Assembly: GCA_038244055.1 (NCBI GenBank)
Contig: JBBRTW010000307.1
Span: forward strand, 1 to 8,760
Reading direction: 5' to 3'
Source: DASPKW01 sp038244055
Lineage (GTDB): Bacteria > Planctomycetota > Phycisphaerae > Tepidisphaerales > Tepidisphaeraceae
Length of the DNA stretch: 8,760 bases
The notes below the pieces were generated by a model that was given only the letters and a program-made list of their open reading frames with translations, was not told where the DNA came from and searched no databases. Both the position numbers and the translations under genes were made by a program. Positions 6,396-8,760 of this stretch are shown here, piece after piece. Numbering within the stretch: the first letter of the stretch is position 1; every line of letters starts with the position of its first letter.

Positions 6396-7676
6396 TCAAA
6401 TCCTCTCCGCCAGCGCCAGCGCCAATCGCTCTTCTTCCGCGGTCGGCGTGAGGCTTGCGCCCTTCAATTCGCCGGCGATCTCATCATCGGTCAGATAGCA
6501 CCCCGGGTCGGCCGCCCAAGGCTCGCCGGTCATGATCTCCGCCCGCGCCCGCAGCGAACCGCCGCAGACGCCCTGGAATCGGCAGTTCGTCGTGGCGCAG
6601 CGCCCCTTGAGCAAACCGAGGCGCTCCTTGAGCCCGGCCATGATCGGGTCGCTCGTATCCTGCCAGATATCCGAGAACTTCCGCTGCTTGACGTTTCCGA
6701 AGGAGCGGAACATCGAGAACTGATCCGCATGCACATCGCCGTTGAAATCGATATTGGCGATGCCGACGCCCGATGAATAACGCCCGCCGCCGTTCCAGGA
6801 GAGCATGTCCAGCACCTGCTGGGCTCTGGGATTACCCTCCCGCAGCATGCGCAGGTAGAGGTACGGGCCGTCGGTGTGGTTATCGACGGTGAGAATTTCG
6901 ATACGCTTGCCGCGATCGACGAAATCCTTGCTGCGCGTGAAAATCGTATCGACCGCCTTGCGCGTTTCCTCGGCCGTCAGCGCGGAGAGATCCTTGCCCC
7001 GACCGGCCGGGCAGAGATGGTAGAAGCAGGCGCGATTGATTCCTTCGCGCTCGATGAAATCGAAGAGCAAGTCCAGGTTCTCGCAGGTGTGGCGCGTCAG
7101 GGTCAGGCGCAAACCAACTTTCTGCCCCACATCCACGCAATGCCGGAACCCGCGCATCGTCTTTTCGAATGCGCCTTTCATCCCGCGAAACTCATCGTGA
7201 ATTTCCGGAATCGCGCTGTCGAGACTGATGCCGACATAGGCGAACTGCAGGTCCTTGAGCTGCTGCGCCTTCTCGCGATCGATCAAAGTTCCATTCGTGG
7301 ACAGAACGACATGCAGCCCTTTCGAGCGCGCGTGCGCCGCCAGTTCCAGCACATCGGGCCGGACCAAAGGCTCGCCGCCTGAGAACAGCACGGCCGGCAC
7401 CTTGAACTCCGCCAGGTCATCGAGGACCTCCTTGCAGCGGGCGGTCTCCACTTCATTGGGATACCGAATCGCCTCGGAGGCCGTGTAGCAGTGGACGCAT
7501 TTTAGATTGCAGGTGCGCGTCAGGTTCCACACGACGATTGGCCGGCGATCGCGCGCGTTCTTTGCCACCGCCATCCGCTGAAATTCGGGCGGCTCGATCT
7601 GCGTGATCTTTCGCCCGTAGCGGTGCGGAGTGCTGGGTGTTTCGAGGCCGCCGTAAAGAACGCTGATGTCGATCAT
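6396..7676 (-). CDS. ahbC: Radical SAM/SPASM protein, AhbC/NirJ type (siroheme-route heme synthesis)
   Basis: The product has 426 residues. The N-terminal MIDISVLYGG...RYGR segment resembles AhbC (12,18-didecarboxysiroheme deacetylase) as I remember the family. The radical SAM cluster motif is C56-N-L-K-C60-V-H-C63, and the SAM-binding GGEP is at 100-103. A C-terminal SPASM/twitch-like cluster region has Cys360, Cys365, Cys371 and Cys393 (NCRFQGVCGG). The segment NGDVHADQF...GNVKQRKFSDIW is typical of AhbC/NirJ. AhbC removes acetate side chains from didecarboxysiroheme on the alternative route to heme b, and NirJ acts in heme d1 synthesis. No ahbA, ahbB, ahbD or other nir gene is in the window, so the exact step is inferred. 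ATG 7676 has AAGGA 5 nt upstream, better than ATG 7697. The gene is divergent from a multiheme cytochrome, which fits heme supply. Confidence 0.75.
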   Translation of the reverse strand: MIDISVLYGGLETPSTPHRYGRKITQIEPPEFQRMAVAKNARDRRPIVVWNLTRTCNLKCVHCYTASEAIRYPNEVETARCKEVLDDLAEFKVPAVLFSGGEPLVRPDVLELAAHARSKGLHVVLSTNGTLIDREKAQQLKDLQFAYVGISLDSAIPEIHDEFRGMKGAFEKTMRGFRHCVDVGQKVGLRLTLTRHTCENLDLLFDFIEREGINRACFYHLCPAGRGKDLSALTAEETRKAVDTIFTRSKDFVDRGKRIEILTVDNHTDGPYLYLRMLREGNPRAQQVLDMLSWNGGGRYSSGVGIANIDFNGDVHADQFSMFRSFGNVKQRKFSDIWQDTSDPIMAGLKERLGLLKGRCATTNCRFQGVCGGSLRARAEIMTGEPWAADPGCYLTDDEIAGELKGASLTPTAEEERLALALAERI

Positions 7677-7681
7677 GGTCT

Positions 7682-7687
7682 TCCTTC
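7682..7687 (-). promoter_or_regulatory. Shine-Dalgarno for the radical SAM gene
   Basis: GAAGGA on the minus strand lies 5 nt before ATG 7676. It supports this start over ATG 7697, which would add MVCRRKT and would place this site inside the coding region. Confidence 0.75.
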
Positions 7688-7689
7688 TA

Positions 7690-7723
7690 CAAACCACATG
7701 CCGATTCGCATATGGCTGGTTTG
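7690..7723 (-). other. Hairpin/inverted repeat upstream of the radical SAM gene
   Basis: CAAACCA (7690-7696) and TGGTTTG (7717-7723) are perfect inverted arms, and ATGC (7698-7701) with GCAT (7708-7711) extends the stem inside them. It ends 13 bp before the start codon, next to the ribosome site. It could be an operator or a leader RNA hairpin. I could not identify a clear -35/-10 pair on the minus strand. Confidence 0.45.
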
Positions 7724-7776
7724 CTTATCAGACCGCACTGTTTTACCCCGAGAATCGGAAAGCAGCACGTCCGCCA

Positions 7777-7792
7777 TTCTCAAAGTTGAGAA
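7777..7792. promoter_or_regulatory. Perfect 7-2-7 palindrome, possible activator site
   Basis: TTCTCAAAGTTGAGAA has perfect 7-bp arms around AG. It lies about 108 bp before the expected start of transcription at the sigma-54 promoter, a usual distance for an NtrC-type upstream activating site. An 11-bp direct copy of one side (CCATTCTCAAA, 7774-7784) recurs at 7910-7920 inside the cytochrome's first codons. The binding protein is unknown. Confidence 0.45.
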
Positions 7793-7865
7793 AACGCATG
7801 AATCGGATGCGATACCTTACCCGCATTTTGGACTTAATCATCCACGTTGTCTTGTCTTCCGCGCC

Positions 7866-7883
7866 TTGGCACGCCTCATGCAA
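7866..7883 (+). promoter_or_regulatory. Sigma-54 (-24/-12) promoter for the multiheme cytochrome
   Basis: TTGGCACGCCTCATGCAA matches the TTGGCACG-N4-TTGCA type consensus with one mismatch (A for the first T of the -12 block) and the exact GG-N10-GC spacing. Transcription would start near 7893, only a few bases before ATG 7897. This gives a nearly leaderless message, in line with the lack of a Shine-Dalgarno there. Confidence 0.5.
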
Positions 7884-7896
7884 TCACACCTGCGCG

Positions 7897-8760
7897 ATGA
7901 AGCTCCCAACCATTCTCAAAAAAATCGTGAAAGTAGCTTGGCCCGGCGGACGTTGGCGCTGGCCGCTGCGATTCGGGATCTGGTCAGTGGTCTTCGGCAT
8001 TGTCAGCATTGAAGTTACCAGCACCAGTTCGTTCTGTAAGAGCTGTCACATCATGGAAAGCTTTTATGCCAGTTGGCACGCTGGCAGCCATTCCCAGGTC
8101 GAATGCGTCAAGTGCCATATTCCGCCCGGAACCGGTAGTTACGTCAAGGCCAAACTCAATGGCCTCGGCCAGGTCGTCGACGACGTTCTGAGCCGCACAT
8201 CGGGCAAACCCTCGGCCGACATCGCCGACGCCTCCTGCACGCGCGAAGGGTGCCACAATATCGAAACTGTCCGCAAGCAAGCGCGCCGCGAGGGAAAATA
8301 CTTCTTCGATCACGGCAAGCACCTCGATCTGACCTATTCGAATGTCGAAGTGCATTGCACCACCTGCCACTCCCATATCCAGGGTTCCAATCACTTCGAA
8401 GTCAACACCAACGCCTGCGTAACCTGCCACCTGGCCTACCCCAAGGCCGCGCCGGTCAAATCAACCCTCGTCAATGCTGACAAGCCCGGCCCCGCCGACG
8501 CCTCTTCAGCCAACGCGGCTACGGTGATTCCGGTCCTCGCCACCGATACTCCAGCGCCAGTCCTGGCGTCTTCAGTGACGCCCAGCACTTCCGCCGCGAT
8601 TCCCGGCCACGCCCCGAAGATCCCCGCCAACCGCTGCGATGCCTGCCATCGCGCCCCTGAGAAACCGATCGAGTACCAGGGCCTCAAAGTCCTCCACTCC
8701 GAATACCTCGCCTACGGCGCATCCTGCGAATCCTGCCATCGCGGCGTCACCGCGCCGGTC
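7897..8760 (+). CDS. NapC/NirT-type multiheme cytochrome c, partial (runs off right edge)
   Basis: The frame is open for 288 codons to the last base. A basic N-terminus is followed by one membrane anchor (about residues 24-40), then a NapC/NrfH-like domain with CKSCHIM (47-53; Met after the heme motif as in quinol-oxidising family members), W60 and CVKCHIPPG (70-78). Further heme motifs are an unusual C114-T-R-E-G-C119-H120 (CX4CH), CTTCH (154-158), CVTCH (174-178), CDACH (247-251) and CESCH (277-281), seven in the visible part. An Ala/Pro/Thr/Ser-rich linker (about 186-242) separates the last two from the rest. It is probably anchored in the cytoplasmic membrane, facing the periplasm, and passes electrons from quinol to a partner not seen here. 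ATG 7897 suits the membrane anchor. An in-frame ATG at 7807 would add 30 residues and put the sigma-54 match inside the gene. NapC, NrfH, TorC-like and larger respiratory cytochromes remain possible. Confidence 0.88.
   Translation, partial: MKLPTILKKIVKVAWPGGRWRWPLRFGIWSVVFGIVSIEVTSTSSFCKSCHIMESFYASWHAGSHSQVECVKCHIPPGTGSYVKAKLNGLGQVVDDVLSRTSGKPSADIADASCTREGCHNIETVRKQARREGKYFFDHGKHLDLTYSNVEVHCTTCHSHIQGSNHFEVNTNACVTCHLAYPKAAPVKSTLVNADKPGPADASSANAATVIPVLATDTPAPVLASSVTPSTSAAIPGHAPKIPANRCDACHRAPEKPIEYQGLKVLHSEYLAYGASCESCHRGVTAPV

Noticed and set aside
7828..7841. FNR-like site TTGGA-CTTA-ATCAT before the cytochrome
   Set aside because: Only 7 of the 10 informative positions match TTGAT-N4-ATCAA and the left half is poor; too weak to call.
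7623..8012. 129-codon plus frame across the radical SAM/cytochrome spacer
   Set aside because: It overlaps the starts of two well-supported genes, has no family resemblance, and would cover the regulatory region.

Overview
The window looks like GC-rich bacterial chromosome (roughly 60% G+C by eye), probably from an uncultured environmental lineage. The clues are secreted transglutaminase-like proteins with Asp-box repeats, a sigma-54 response regulator, a siroheme-route heme-synthesis radical SAM enzyme, a large multiheme cytochrome, and 'CCACGAAGGCACGAAG'-type inverted-repeat elements between genes. From memory, this mix is common in Planctomycetes/Verrucomicrobia-like and neighbouring candidate phyla. 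That placement is inference; no rRNA or marker gene is present.

Left block (1-3236, minus strand): two tandem paralogous genes for exported transglutaminase-like proteins. The upstream one (1230-3236) is complete with a clean signal peptide. The downstream one runs off the left edge. It overlaps the stop of the first by one base (TGATG), and its first ~67 codons are an interspersed inverted-repeat element (1027-1224) that stays open in frame. That element appears to supply the signal sequence.

Middle block: a divergent intergenic region of 100 bp (3237-3336) leads to an atypical NAD(P)-dependent SDR/epimerase-like gene (3337-4362, plus). Its active site has Tyr but no catalytic Lys. A second copy of the repeat element (4375-4515) lies between it and a convergent NtrC-type sigma-54 response regulator (4599-5966, minus). 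The stop codon of the regulator lies in a 16-bp tandem duplication. Upstream and divergent is an orphan HicB-like antitoxin gene (6128-6385, plus) with an extended -10 promoter and a hairpin in its leader; no HicA is visible.

Right block: a radical SAM/SPASM protein of the AhbC/NirJ type (6396-7676, minus), convergent with hicB across 10 bp. It is divergent from a NapC/NirT-type multiheme cytochrome c (7897 to the right edge, plus) with seven heme-binding motifs in the visible part. The 220-bp divergent region holds a hairpin in the radical SAM leader, a perfect 7-2-7 palindrome, and a good sigma-54 -24/-12 match just before the cytochrome start. Together these suggest that heme supply and an anaerobic electron-transfer cytochrome are controlled from one region by a sigma-54 activator. 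The activator encoded in this window is one candidate, but nothing in the sequence proves the link.
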